Shown: positions 32,884-41,949 of the stretch, piece after piece
Layout: the number at the start of each line of letters is the position of its first letter
How positions within the stretch are numbered: position 1 is the stretch's first letter
Assembly (NCBI GenBank): GCA_963677355.2
Contig: CAXXXQ010000002.1
Coordinates: forward strand, 1,287,951-1,351,950
DNA from: Thiomicrorhabdus sp963677355
GTDB taxonomy: Bacteria; Pseudomonadota; Gammaproteobacteria; Thiomicrospirales; Thiomicrospiraceae
Direction: 5' to 3'
Length of the DNA stretch: 64,000 bases
Position numbers and translations under genes: made by a program
The notes under the pieces: model-generated
The model's database searches: none
Seen by the model: only the letters and a program-made list of their open reading frames with translations
What the model was told of the DNA's origin: nothing

Positions 32884-35451
32884 TTATTTAAAGCTAATCT
32901 GTCCATCTTCCAATTCAGCATGAATTGTCGAACCGGCGGCATAATCCCCTTTAAGGATTTTCTGCGCTAACGGATTTTCAATCTGCTGTTGAATCACACG
33001 TTTTAACGGACGCGCTCCGAACACCGGATCAAATCCGGATTCACCGATGACATCCAACACTTCATCCGACACTTTCAATGTCATATCTGCATCTGCCAAA
33101 CGTTTGCGCAGGTTATTCAGTTGGATATTGGCGATCGAACGGATCTGCTCTTTACCTAACGGATGGAACACTACAATATCGTCGATACGGTTGATGAATT
33201 CCGGACGGAAATAGCCACCGACCACTTCCATCACATCCGACTTCATCTCGTCATAACTGGCAACGCCCGCTTTTTCCTGAATGATCTGCGATCCCAGGTT
33301 AGAAGTCATGACGATGACCGTATTTTTGAAATCGACTGTGCGTCCTTGCCCGTCAGTCAGACGACCGTCATCCAATACCTGTAGCAGGATATTGAATACA
33401 TCCGGATGTGCTTTTTCCACCTCATCCAATAGAATCACTGAATAAGGTTTACGGCGCACCGCTTCAGTCAAATATCCGCCTTGCTCATAACCGACGTACC
33501 CAGGAGGCGCTCCCACCAGTTTCGCGACCGAATGCTTCTCCATGAATTCGGACATATCGATACGCACAATCGCATCGGTGGTATCGAACAGGAAATCGGC
33601 CAACGCTTTAGTCAATTCCGTTTTACCCACACCTGTTGGTCCCAAGAATAGGAAAGAGCCGTTCGGGCGATTCGGATCAGCCAGCCCCGCACGAGAACGA
33701 CGGATCGCATCAGACACCGCAGTCACCGCTTCGGATTGACCGATTACCTGCTTAGACAGCGCCTCTTCCATACGCAGCAACTTGTCACGCTCACCTTCCA
33801 TCATTTTCGATACCGGAATTCCGGTCCAACGTGCCACCACTTCAGCAATCTCTTCATCGGTGACCTTGTTTTTCAATAAATGAGAACCATCTTCAGTTTC
33901 CGCCTGACTTTCCGCCAGCTCTGCTGCTTGGATTTTTGCTTCCAGATCCGGGATCTTACCGTATTGAATTTCGGACATCTTCGCTAAGTCACCGGCACGA
34001 CGCGCCGCTTCCAGTTCGATACGCGCCGCATCCAACTCTTCTTTAAACTGTTGCGCTCCTTGCAGAGCCGCTTTGTCGCGTTTCCACACCTCTTCCAGAT
34101 CGGAATACTCTTTTTCCAGCGTTTTGATCTCGTCTTCCAAAGTAGCCAAACGCTTTTTAGAGGCTTCGTCTTTCTCTTTCTTCAAAGCAACCTGTTCAAT
34201 TTTCAACTGAATCAAACGACGATCCAGTTTATCCATCACTTCCGGTTTGGAATCGATCTCCATACGGATACGCGACGCCGCTTCATCAATCAGGTCGATC
34301 GCCTTATCCGGCAACTGACGGTCGGTGATGTAACGCTGAGACAGACTGGCTGCCGCAACAATCGCCGGGTCGGTAATATCCACCCCGTGGTGAATTTCAT
34401 AACGCTCTTTCAAACCACGTAAAATCGCAATGGTATCTTCCTCGGTCGGTTCGTCCACCAGCACTTTCTGGAAACGGCGTTCCAACGCGGCATCTTTCTC
34501 GATGTTTTCACGGTATTCGTCCAACGTGGTGGCACCGATACAGTGAAGTTCACCACGAGCCAAAGCTGGTTTTAGCATGTTACCGGCATCCATCGAACCT
34601 TCGGTTTTACCGGCTCCAACCATAGTGTGAATCTCATCAATAAACAGGATGACCGAACCTTCCTGTTTTTCCAGGTCTTTTAACAGCGCTTTCAAACGCT
34701 CTTCAAATTCACCGCGATATTTAGCACCGGCCAGCAAACCGGCCAGATCCAACGACAACAGACGTTTGTTTTTCAATCCTTCCGGCACTTCTCCGTTGAC
34801 GATACGTTGCGCCAAACCTTCAACAATCGCGGTCTTACCGACACCGGGCTCTCCAATCAGCACCGGGTTGTTCTTGGTACGGCGTTGCAATACCTGAACG
34901 GCACGGCGGATTTCATCATCACGGCCGATAACCGGATCTAATTTTCCTTCTTCCGCACGGGCGGTTAAATCGACAGTGTATTTATCGAGTGCTTGACGGT
35001 TTTCTTCTGCGTTTTGATCCTGCACGCTTTCACCTCCACGAACTTGCTGGATGACTTGATTGATAGCTTCTTTAGTTAATCCTGCTTTTTTCAGCAGACT
35101 AGCGGCCACATCCGATGTGTCCAGAATAGCGGGATAGAACAGTTCACTGGCAATATAGGCATCGCCATTCTGCTGAGCCTGTTTATCCATTAAATTGAGT
35201 ACGCTGGCCGACTGCTGCGACAACTGCACATTGCCCCCAGCTCCCGAGACCTTCGGCAAGCTTTGCAGCTTTTCGGTTACCGACTGCTTCAACATCGGCA
35301 GATTCACATTCGCCAGTTGCAATAACTGCTTGGACTCGTCCAGCAATGCCGCCAGAATGTGCACCGGCTCAATAAACTGGTTATCATTGCCGACCGCCAG
35401 AGACTGAGCCTGCGCCAACACGCTTTGAAATTGAGTTGTAAATTTGTCCAT
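32884..35451 (-). CDS. clpB: ATP-dependent disaggregase ClpB
   Basis: Hexameric Hsp100 that, with DnaK, rescues aggregated proteins. The 855 residues comprise the Clp N-domain (MDKFTTQFQSVLAQAQ), AAA1 with Walker A GEPGVGKTAIVEGL and Walker B SVILFIDEIHTM, the coiled-coil middle domain (about 405-525, Lys/Glu-rich) and AAA2 with GPTGVGKTELTKAL and VILLDEVEKAHP. The start at 35451 matches ClpB N-termini; the ORF is open to 35586 through the promoter. Expected to be heat-inducible. Confidence 0.97.
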   Translation of the reverse strand: MDKFTTQFQSVLAQAQSLAVGNDNQFIEPVHILAALLDESKQLLQLANVNLPMLKQSVTEKLQSLPKVSGAGGNVQLSQQSASVLNLMDKQAQQNGDAYIASELFYPAILDTSDVAASLLKKAGLTKEAINQVIQQVRGGESVQDQNAEENRQALDKYTVDLTARAEEGKLDPVIGRDDEIRRAVQVLQRRTKNNPVLIGEPGVGKTAIVEGLAQRIVNGEVPEGLKNKRLLSLDLAGLLAGAKYRGEFEERLKALLKDLEKQEGSVILFIDEIHTMVGAGKTEGSMDAGNMLKPALARGELHCIGATTLDEYRENIEKDAALERRFQKVLVDEPTEEDTIAILRGLKERYEIHHGVDITDPAIVAAASLSQRYITDRQLPDKAIDLIDEAASRIRMEIDSKPEVMDKLDRRLIQLKIEQVALKKEKDEASKKRLATLEDEIKTLEKEYSDLEEVWKRDKAALQGAQQFKEELDAARIELEAARRAGDLAKMSEIQYGKIPDLEAKIQAAELAESQAETEDGSHLLKNKVTDEEIAEVVARWTGIPVSKMMEGERDKLLRMEEALSKQVIGQSEAVTAVSDAIRRSRAGLADPNRPNGSFLFLGPTGVGKTELTKALADFLFDTTDAIVRIDMSEFMEKHSVAKLVGAPPGYVGYEQGGYLTEAVRRKPYSVILLDEVEKAHPDVFNILLQVLDDGRLTDGQGRTVDFKNTVIVMTSNLGSQIIQEKAGVASYDEMKSDVMEVVGGYFRPEFINRIDDIVVFHPLGKEQIRSIANIQLNNLRKRLADADMTLKVSDEVLDVIGESGFDPVFGARPLKRVIQQQIENPLAQKILKGDYAAGSTIHAELEDGQISFK

Positions 35452-35495
35452 CATCAGAGGCAAACTCCTATGTAAATTCTTTTCGACTACACAAA

Positions 35496-35523
35496 ATATG
35501 GGGGTGAACTTTGCGCATTCAAG
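35496..35523 (-). promoter_or_regulatory. Sigma-32 heat-shock promoter of clpB
   Basis: On the minus strand CTTGAA (35518-35523), 13-bp spacer, CCCCCATAT: a near-consensus RpoH promoter, about 45-70 bp before the clpB start. Confidence 0.85.
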
Positions 35524-35607
35524 AGAGCTTCCTATAAAAAAACTTTTGCTTAGCCCATAACCCCTATAAGATAAGGGGCAGTTCAATCAAATAGTTGTGA
35601 CATTTCT

Positions 35608-36408
35608 ATGGATAACCTGTTTTTCTTGGCCTCTAAAATCGGCTGGGCTCTGCTCAGCCCAAGCAACCTGATTATTTTTGCACTAACTCTGGGTACTCTG
35701 CTACTCATTTTCAAAAAACACGCGGCGGCTAAAACGGTATTGATTCCAACCGCACTATTATCGTTTGTGTTGATGGTTTATCCGGTCAGCGACTATTTGA
35801 TGAAACCTCTGGAAGAGCGTTTCAGTAAGCCGGAAACCATGCCTTACGACATAGACGGTATTATTGTGTTGGGCGGAGGAGAAGACTTGAAACGTTCTTT
35901 AAGCTGGAATGTAGCCGAATTGGGCTTAGGCGGCGACCGCTATATTGGTGCGGCCGAACTCGCCCGAATCTATCCGAGCATCCCGGTTATTTTCAGCGGC
36001 GGTAGCGGCGATATCACTCTGCAAGACAGTAAAAGCGAAGGCTCTTTAGCCGAACAACTTTTAACGGCGGTCGGCATTAGTGAGCATCGTTTGATTATTG
36101 AATTCAGATCACGCAATACTTATGAAAACTTTAAATACACCAAACCGCTATTGCCAAAAGAAAACGGAACCTACCTGTTAATCACCTCTGCTTTTCATAT
36201 GCCACGCGCGGTAGGCATCGCCCGCCAACAAGCAATCAATGTCATCGCCTATCCGGTTGACTACCGAACCAGCTCCGATGAGTTGCGCACTGTAGATTTC
36301 GATTTCTTTGGCCACTTGAAAGCACTGGAACCGGCATGGAAAGAGTGGATCGGTTTAACCGTCTATTACCTGACGGATAAAACCCATGCTTGGTTTCCAG
36401 AACCGTGA
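35608..36408 (+). CDS. YdcF/ElyC-family (DUF218) membrane protein
   Basis: A 266-residue protein with two N-terminal membrane helices (about 15-32 and 40-58) and a DUF218 domain: GIIVLGGG, ELARIYPSIPVIFSGGSG, the SRNTYENF segment with the conserved Arg-Asn-Thr, and LITSAFHMPRAVGIA. ElyC in E. coli affects envelope integrity and lipid-carrier metabolism at low temperature; SanA and YdcF are relatives, so the exact role is open. Divergent from clpB and monocistronic. Confidence 0.85.
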   Translation: MDNLFFLASKIGWALLSPSNLIIFALTLGTLLLIFKKHAAAKTVLIPTALLSFVLMVYPVSDYLMKPLEERFSKPETMPYDIDGIIVLGGGEDLKRSLSWNVAELGLGGDRYIGAAELARIYPSIPVIFSGGSGDITLQDSKSEGSLAEQLLTAVGISEHRLIIEFRSRNTYENFKYTKPLLPKENGTYLLITSAFHMPRAVGIARQQAINVIAYPVDYRTSSDELRTVDFDFFGHLKALEPAWKEWIGLTVYYLTDKTHAWFPEP

Positions 36409-36460
36409 CCGGTTTCCAGAACCTTAAGAGTTTTCAAGAACTGTCATTCTTTAGCCAATA

Positions 36461-36487
36461 AAAAAGCCATCTTTAAGATGGCTTTTT
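36461..36487. terminator. Bidirectional terminator between the ElyC-like gene and hemN
   Basis: AAAAAGCCATCTT pairs with AAGATGGCTTTTT across convergent genes. Confidence 0.93.
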
Positions 36488-36508
36488 GCATGATGTCATA
36501 TTGAATGA

Positions 36509-37891
36509 TTAAATCACTTTAGAGAAGCGGTTTTGAGTGCCCGCTTTCAGGTAGGCGTCAAACACCATACAGATATTACGGATCAACAAGCGACCTTTAG
36601 CTGAGATGTAGATATCTTCATCGGTCATGGTAATTAAACCATCCTCAATCATCGGCGCCAGATTTTGCAGTTCGGCCGCAAAATACTCCTTGAAACGGAT
36701 ATTCCATTGTTGATCCAACTTGGCGAAATTCAGATGGAAGTGGCTGATCAAACGGGTAATCACATCACGGCGCAATTCGTCGTCTTCGGTTAGCTGAACC
36801 CCTCTGAACACCGCCAAGTCGCCAGCATCAATCGCATCGTAGTACTCATTCAAACCCTTGCGATTCTGGGCATAGGTGTTATTGATCAAGGAAATCGACG
36901 TCGCGCCCATGCCCACCAAGTCGCACTCCGCATGCGTTGAATAACCTTGAAAATTTCGATACAAAGTCTCATTACGCTGAGCCACTGCCAACTCATCATC
37001 CGGTTTGGCAAAGTGATCCATACCGATATACACATAACCTGCATCCAGCAGGCGCTCAGTCGTAGAGTGCAAAATCGCCAGCTTCTCATCGGCCGAAGGC
37101 ATATCCGCTTCGTTCATTTTCTTCTGCGTCGGGAACATGCTCGGCATATGGGCATAGTTGAAAATCGAAAAACGATCCGGCTCCGCTTCCAAGACTCGAT
37201 CCAGAGTCTTCATAAAACCTTTTTCATTCTGGAACGGCAGGCCGTAGATCAGGTCGACATTCACCGACATGAAACCGGCTTCACGTGCCCCTTCCAGAAC
37301 TTCAAACGTTTCCACCTGAGTTTGAATACGGTTGACCGCTTTCTGAACCTTTTCATCAAAATCCTGAACCCCCAGGCTCATACGGTTAAAACCAAGCTCG
37401 CGCAGTAACTTGACCGACTCTCGGTTTGCTTCACGTGGATCAATTTCGATCGAGTATTCGCCGGAATCGTCATCATACAAATTGAAATGCTGACGGGTCT
37501 TGTCCATCAACTGGCGCATTTCGTCATTATTGATAAAGGTCGGCGTACCGCCGCCTAAATGCAACTGTTCAACCTTACGGCTGGAGTCGAACAAACGGGA
37601 TTGCATTTCGATCTCTTTGAACAATCTGTCCAGATAAGGCGTGGTTTTTGAACGGTCGCGAGTCCAGACTTTATTACAGGCACAGAAGAAACAGACCGTA
37701 TCGCAGAAAGGGATATGGTAATACAGGGACAAGCCTCTGCCGGACTCATTACTGCGCGCCACCGCTTGCTTGTAGTCTTCAATACCGAAAGACTCGTCAA
37801 ACTGCACCGCCGTCGGATAAGAGGTATAACGCGGCCCCGTTTGGTTGTAGCGTTTGATTAAATCTTCATCAAATTGAATTTGCTGTTCCAT
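36509..37891 (-). CDS. hemN: Oxygen-independent coproporphyrinogen III oxidase
   Basis: Radical-SAM enzyme making protoporphyrinogen IX without oxygen in heme synthesis. The 460-residue protein has the N-terminal GPRYTSYPTA region, the cluster motif HIPFCDTVCFFCACNK with the CX3CX2CXC spacing of genuine HemN, QLHLGGGTPTF for SAM binding, and the C-terminal HemN domain. Length and the extra Cys distinguish it from HemW. Heme demand is high here given the many c-type cytochromes. Monocistronic. Confidence 0.95.
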   Translation of the reverse strand: MEQQIQFDEDLIKRYNQTGPRYTSYPTAVQFDESFGIEDYKQAVARSNESGRGLSLYYHIPFCDTVCFFCACNKVWTRDRSKTTPYLDRLFKEIEMQSRLFDSSRKVEQLHLGGGTPTFINNDEMRQLMDKTRQHFNLYDDDSGEYSIEIDPREANRESVKLLRELGFNRMSLGVQDFDEKVQKAVNRIQTQVETFEVLEGAREAGFMSVNVDLIYGLPFQNEKGFMKTLDRVLEAEPDRFSIFNYAHMPSMFPTQKKMNEADMPSADEKLAILHSTTERLLDAGYVYIGMDHFAKPDDELAVAQRNETLYRNFQGYSTHAECDLVGMGATSISLINNTYAQNRKGLNEYYDAIDAGDLAVFRGVQLTEDDELRRDVITRLISHFHLNFAKLDQQWNIRFKEYFAAELQNLAPMIEDGLITMTDEDIYISAKGRLLIRNICMVFDAYLKAGTQNRFSKVI

Positions 37892-37996
37892 ATCTCTTTC
37901 CGGACTGCCTGATTGAAAGGCGCTAATGTTAATCTAATTTTGCTTCGGGTAACTTAATCGAACTCAACTGTTACGCTTTTTATTTAAGCCGCCTGT

Positions 37997-40213
37997 TTAG
38001 TCCGCCTGTTTAATCACCCAAACCTGATGAATTTTACCGTTACGTTGAAAGTCTTTCGGCATGGTTTGCTGGGTGACATTCTCGACGGCAAACTCTTCGT
38101 TCAGTGCCGCATCCAGTTTGAACTTGCGCAGGTTGTTGGAAAAAACCAGTTCTCCACCCGGATTCAACAGCTTCATCGCCTGACGAATCAGAATCGCATG
38201 ATCACGTTGAATATCGAGCGTACCTTCCATACGTTTCGATGTCGAAAACGATGGCGGATCCATAAAAATCACATCGAACTTTTCCTGCTCCTTGAGCACC
38301 GGCTTTTCGCTCTGTTCTTTCAACCAAGCGAGCACATCGGCTTGCAAAAGATGATGCTTACGATTGTCCACGTTGTTATGCATCTGATTATGCTCCGCCC
38401 AATACAGATAAGTCTTGGACATATCGACACTTAAACTGCGCTTGGCGCGCATCACGGCCGCCTGTGCCGAAGCCGTCGCGGTATAACAGAACAGATTCAG
38501 CAGACTCTTGCCGGAAGCTTTTTTAGCCACCATGGCACGCACATCACGGTGATCGAGGAAAATCCCGGTATCCAGATAGTCGGTGAAATTAACACGGATC
38601 TTAGTGCTGTTTTCCTTGATGGTATAGAACGCTTTGCTATCGTCCATCTTCTCGTATTGCGAAGTCCCGGATTGACGCTGGCGCACCTTGAAAATCATCT
38701 GTTCAATATCAATTTCCGGGAACACCAACGGCATAGCGGCTAAGGCTTCATGCAGACGTTTTTTCGCCTTGCTCTTATCAACCGTTTTCGGTGCGGCATA
38801 CTCATTGACCACCAACCACTCACCGGCATCCAGCGTCTGATAATAATCCACCGACAGTGAGTATTCTGGGATATCGGCATCGTAGACACGGTAGGCATAA
38901 ATCTCGTTATTTTTGGCCCACTTTCTCAACTGTTTTAGATTCTTTTTGATACGGTTGGCCACCATTTGTGCCCCTTCCGAATCCCGTAGTTCCGGTCTGA
39001 CACGATAGATCTCTTCTATCAAATTGGCGCCGGCTTTCACTGACGGTTCGCGGTGAAATTCCTCTTCAATATCAAAACGGAACAACTTACATTCCAGAGC
39101 GCCATTGAAAAAGTTATGACTGCGTTTGGCTTTAATTCCCAGATACATACCCAGTTCCGGGTTACAGGTAAAGATAGCCGCCTGCCAACCGTCGAATTCG
39201 CTCTTCAGGTAAGTTCCCAACTCGCCGTAAAGCACTTTGACATCTTCGATTTCGCCCAAACGTTCACCGTAAGGCGGGTTCGAGATCACCAGTCCTTTTT
39301 GCCAATCTCCCCAGCGATGTCCTTGTTCGATAATCATCTGTTTGACTTCGATGGAATCGGAGTAACCGGCATTGGCGATCGCTTCATAGGCGATATCCAA
39401 AGATTTGTGCGACGCATCCGAACCGTAGATATCCGGCAGATTTCGCAATCCCTCTGACTCACGCTCTTCTGCCTCTTCAATCAGGCGATGCCACAGCTGT
39501 CTGTCATGCTGCTTCCAAGTGTTTAAGATCATTTCCGAAGCTTTTTCCAGCCCCGGCGCCAGATCGGACGCCATCATCGCCGCCTCGATCAAAAAGGTTC
39601 CCGAACCGCACATCGGATCATATAGACAACCGCCCTGCTTGGCGATTTCCGGCCAACCGGCACGCATCAACAAGGCCGCCGCCAAGTTCTCTTTTAAAGG
39701 TGCTTTGACCTGCTGGCCTTCACGATAACCACGCTGATGCAGACTATAACCGACCAGATCGATACTTAGAGTCAATTGGTTTCGGTTCAGATGCCCGTGC
39801 ACCCGCAACTCGGGGTTGACCGTATCCACCTTAGGACGACTGTTACTCAAGTCGCGAAAGTAATCGACAATGCCGTCTTTGATTTTCAAGGCACCGTAAT
39901 GGCTATGGGTAATACCCATCCCCTTACCTGAAAACGAAACCGCAAAAGTGCCAAACGCATCCATGTGTTTATCCCAGGCAACCTTGGCGACTTGGGTGGT
40001 CAAGTCTTCCTGATTGTCCAGCTCAACCTCCAAAACGGTCAGAAAGATGCGGTTGGCCAAACGTGACCACAGGCAGCTGCGATAAGCGACTTCCAAACTG
40101 CCGCTGAAGCTTACGCCTCTCGGCTGGACTTTGATATCCGTAGCACCAAAAGACTGCAACTCTTCTCTTAAAAGTTCACTTAAACCGCCGGGAGACGTGG
40201 CAAAAAAATTCAT
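37997..40213 (-). CDS. rlmL: 23S rRNA m2G2445/m7G2069 methyltransferase RlmKL
   Basis: A 738-residue fusion of two rRNA methyltransferases. The N-terminal THUMP domain (about 50-155) and RlmL module hold YDPMCGSGTFLIEAA and VISNPPYGERLG; the C-terminal RlmK module holds SLLNLFCYTATASAQA and FDVIFMDPPSFSTSKRM. Length equals the E. coli fusion (RlmKL, formerly YcbY). The ATG at 40213 with GGAAAG upstream is preferred to the TTG one codon earlier. Confidence 0.95.
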   Translation of the reverse strand: MNFFATSPGGLSELLREELQSFGATDIKVQPRGVSFSGSLEVAYRSCLWSRLANRIFLTVLEVELDNQEDLTTQVAKVAWDKHMDAFGTFAVSFSGKGMGITHSHYGALKIKDGIVDYFRDLSNSRPKVDTVNPELRVHGHLNRNQLTLSIDLVGYSLHQRGYREGQQVKAPLKENLAAALLMRAGWPEIAKQGGCLYDPMCGSGTFLIEAAMMASDLAPGLEKASEMILNTWKQHDRQLWHRLIEEAEERESEGLRNLPDIYGSDASHKSLDIAYEAIANAGYSDSIEVKQMIIEQGHRWGDWQKGLVISNPPYGERLGEIEDVKVLYGELGTYLKSEFDGWQAAIFTCNPELGMYLGIKAKRSHNFFNGALECKLFRFDIEEEFHREPSVKAGANLIEEIYRVRPELRDSEGAQMVANRIKKNLKQLRKWAKNNEIYAYRVYDADIPEYSLSVDYYQTLDAGEWLVVNEYAAPKTVDKSKAKKRLHEALAAMPLVFPEIDIEQMIFKVRQRQSGTSQYEKMDDSKAFYTIKENSTKIRVNFTDYLDTGIFLDHRDVRAMVAKKASGKSLLNLFCYTATASAQAAVMRAKRSLSVDMSKTYLYWAEHNQMHNNVDNRKHHLLQADVLAWLKEQSEKPVLKEQEKFDVIFMDPPSFSTSKRMEGTLDIQRDHAILIRQAMKLLNPGGELVFSNNLRKFKLDAALNEEFAVENVTQQTMPKDFQRNGKIHQVWVIKQAD

Positions 40214-40388
40214 CAATTACTTTCCATTTTGTAGGGCTAATGTCCTGTTTTTTCGGCTATTATTAACCGAAATCACTAAAAGCGTCATTTTAAACCTTTT
40301 TGGCTTCAACTTCGGCTTTGTTTGGGTAGAATAGTCTATTATTTTAAGATTCTCTGCAGAGCTGCTGTTCCAAATGACCGGAAAACCA

Positions 40389-41639
40389 ATGACCAAACTA
40401 TTTACCGTTTTATCCCTGAGTTTAGTCCTAAGCAGCTTGCTTGCCGTCGGCTCTGTACAAGCCAATACCGATGAATTCAAACCTTCAGAAGCAGACTTCA
40501 AAACCTGGTTAAGCGGCTTCAAACAGCAGGCCCGGGAACAAGGCATCTCCAACAAGACTCTGCAACTCGCGTTTAAAAACGTCAAACTCAATAGCAAGGT
40601 GTTGGAATCGGACAAAAAACAACCGGAATTCACCAAAACCTTCTTTGAATATTTTGACCGAGCGGTTAGTAATTACCGCGTAAAAAACGGTCAAAAGAAC
40701 TACCGAAAACACAAAAAACTGCTTGCTGAGGTCACTCGCAAATACGGTGTACCTGGTCGCTATATCGTCGCTTTCTGGGGAATGGAAACCAACTACGGCA
40801 GCTATACCGGAAATATTCCCATTATCGAATCGCTAGCGACACTGGCCTATGACCCGAGACGCAGTAAATTTTTCAGCACTCAATTAATGAGTGCTTTGAC
40901 CATTCTCGATAAAGGACACGTTTCACTGCCACAAATGAAAGGCTCCTGGGCTGGAGCCATGGGGCAATGCCAGTTCATGCCTTCCAACTACCTGCAATAC
41001 GCAGTAGACGGTGATGGTGACGGCAAAATCAACCTGTGGGACAGTCTACCGGATGTCTTCTATTCGGCCGCCAACTTCCTCAACCATCTTGGCTGGCAAA
41101 AAGAGGAAAACTGGGGGCGTGAAGTCCATCTGCCAAAAAAATTCGATTATGCTCTGGCCGATAACAAAACCATGCGCAGTCTGGCCGAATGGCGCAAGAT
41201 GGGCATTAAATTGGCCGATGGCCGTGCCATACCAAAAGCAGACATGCAAGCCCGCCTGCTGTTGATTTCCGATTACAAAGGCCCGGCTTTTTTAGTCTAT
41301 GAAAATTTCAAAGTGATGAAACGTTGGAATAACGCCAACAAATACGCCATTGCCGTCGGTCATCTGGCAGATCGAATTGTCAACCGTCCACCACTGACCA
41401 AAAAACGTCCTAAAGACGATAAAGGTCTAAGCCGATCACAGATTAAAGAAATTCAGAACCATTTGAATTTATTGGGTTATCCAACCGGTAAACCGGACGG
41501 TATTATCGGCGGCAACACCCGCAAAGCCTTGCGTACTTTTCAGGCGGAAAAAGGGATTCCGGCAGACGGTTTCCCGAGTCTGAAAATGCTCAAACGTCTC
41601 AAAAAAGAGCTCGACTCGACCATTAAAATTCACTCGTAA
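40389..41639 (+). CDS. Lytic murein transglycosylase B-type with peptidoglycan-binding domain
   Basis: A 416-residue exported muramidase. The signal peptide (LFTVLSLSLVLSSLLAVGSVQA) is followed by the MltB/SltB catalytic domain: AFWGMETNYGSYTG with the catalytic Glu, LATLAYDPRRSKFF, and GSWAGAMGQCQFMPSNYL. A C-terminal PG_binding_1 domain (QIKEIQNHLNLLGY, DGIIGGNTRKALRTFQ) completes it. The Cys lipobox of MltB proper is absent, so it is probably soluble in the periplasm. GGAAAA supports the ATG at 40389 over 40374. Confidence 0.92.
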   Translation: MTKLFTVLSLSLVLSSLLAVGSVQANTDEFKPSEADFKTWLSGFKQQAREQGISNKTLQLAFKNVKLNSKVLESDKKQPEFTKTFFEYFDRAVSNYRVKNGQKNYRKHKKLLAEVTRKYGVPGRYIVAFWGMETNYGSYTGNIPIIESLATLAYDPRRSKFFSTQLMSALTILDKGHVSLPQMKGSWAGAMGQCQFMPSNYLQYAVDGDGDGKINLWDSLPDVFYSAANFLNHLGWQKEENWGREVHLPKKFDYALADNKTMRSLAEWRKMGIKLADGRAIPKADMQARLLLISDYKGPAFLVYENFKVMKRWNNANKYAIAVGHLADRIVNRPPLTKKRPKDDKGLSRSQIKEIQNHLNLLGYPTGKPDGIIGGNTRKALRTFQAEKGIPADGFPSLKMLKRLKKELDSTIKIHS

Positions 41640-41677
41640 CTCTGTTGGCGACACATCACAACAGAGTTTGCTTTTTT
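41638..41677 (+). terminator. Rho-independent terminator after the transglycosylase gene
   Basis: AACTCTGTTG (41638-41647) pairs with CAACAGAGTT (41659-41668), followed by TGCTTTTTT. The stem begins in the stop codon. Confidence 0.9.
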
Positions 41678-41707
41678 CAATTCATCACGTTAGACTTCTT
41701 GCTCGAA

Positions 41708-41794
41708 TTGTCGGAGTGCCTTAGACGAAAGGCTGAGATCGCAAATTGCGGGATCCGTAGAACCTGATCTGGTTAGTACCAGCGAAGGGAACAA
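41708..41794 (+). ncRNA. TPP riboswitch (THI element)
   Basis: A thiamine-pyrophosphate aptamer ahead of thiC. The conserved pyrimidine-sensing CTGAGA (41733-41738), the ACCTGATCTGG segment starting at 41762, and the closing ACCAGCGAAGGGAA are all present, and the ends TTGTC and GAACAA can form P1. TPP binding should repress the operon. The aptamer is 155 nt from thiC with no intrinsic terminator seen, so control could be translational or Rho-mediated. Confidence 0.95.
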
Positions 41795-41802
41795 ACAGAC
41801 CT

Positions 41803-41922
41803 AATTTCAATCCGTGCTACAGTGCTTTAACTGTGCAGTGGTTCCGGTAATGAATTTCAAAAGCAGCGCCTTGCTGCCTGTCTGCCATCTACACCAAGTC
41901 TACTTGTACTTCGCCTGAAATT
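41803..41922 (+). promoter_or_regulatory. Riboswitch expression platform with alternative pairings
   Basis: AATTTCA occurs twice (41803-41809 and 41853-41859), and TGAAATT (41916-41922) can pair with either copy but not both. Smaller hairpins (GCAGC/GCTGC near 41863, CAAGT/ACTTG near 41895) lie between. The thiC ribosome-binding AAGG is about 20 bases after the shared strand. Consistent with a switching leader, but no fold was computed. Confidence 0.4.
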
Positions 41923-41949
41923 TATCTTCAAAAATAAATAAGGCAAGTG

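Noticed and set aside
32884..35586. Longer ClpB starting at 35586
   Set aside because: The extra 45 codons cover the sigma-32 promoter and do not resemble ClpB N-termini.
38027..38434. 135-codon plus-strand ORF inside rlmL
   Set aside because: Antisense shadow of a well-recognised methyltransferase, as are the others at 38549 and 39053.
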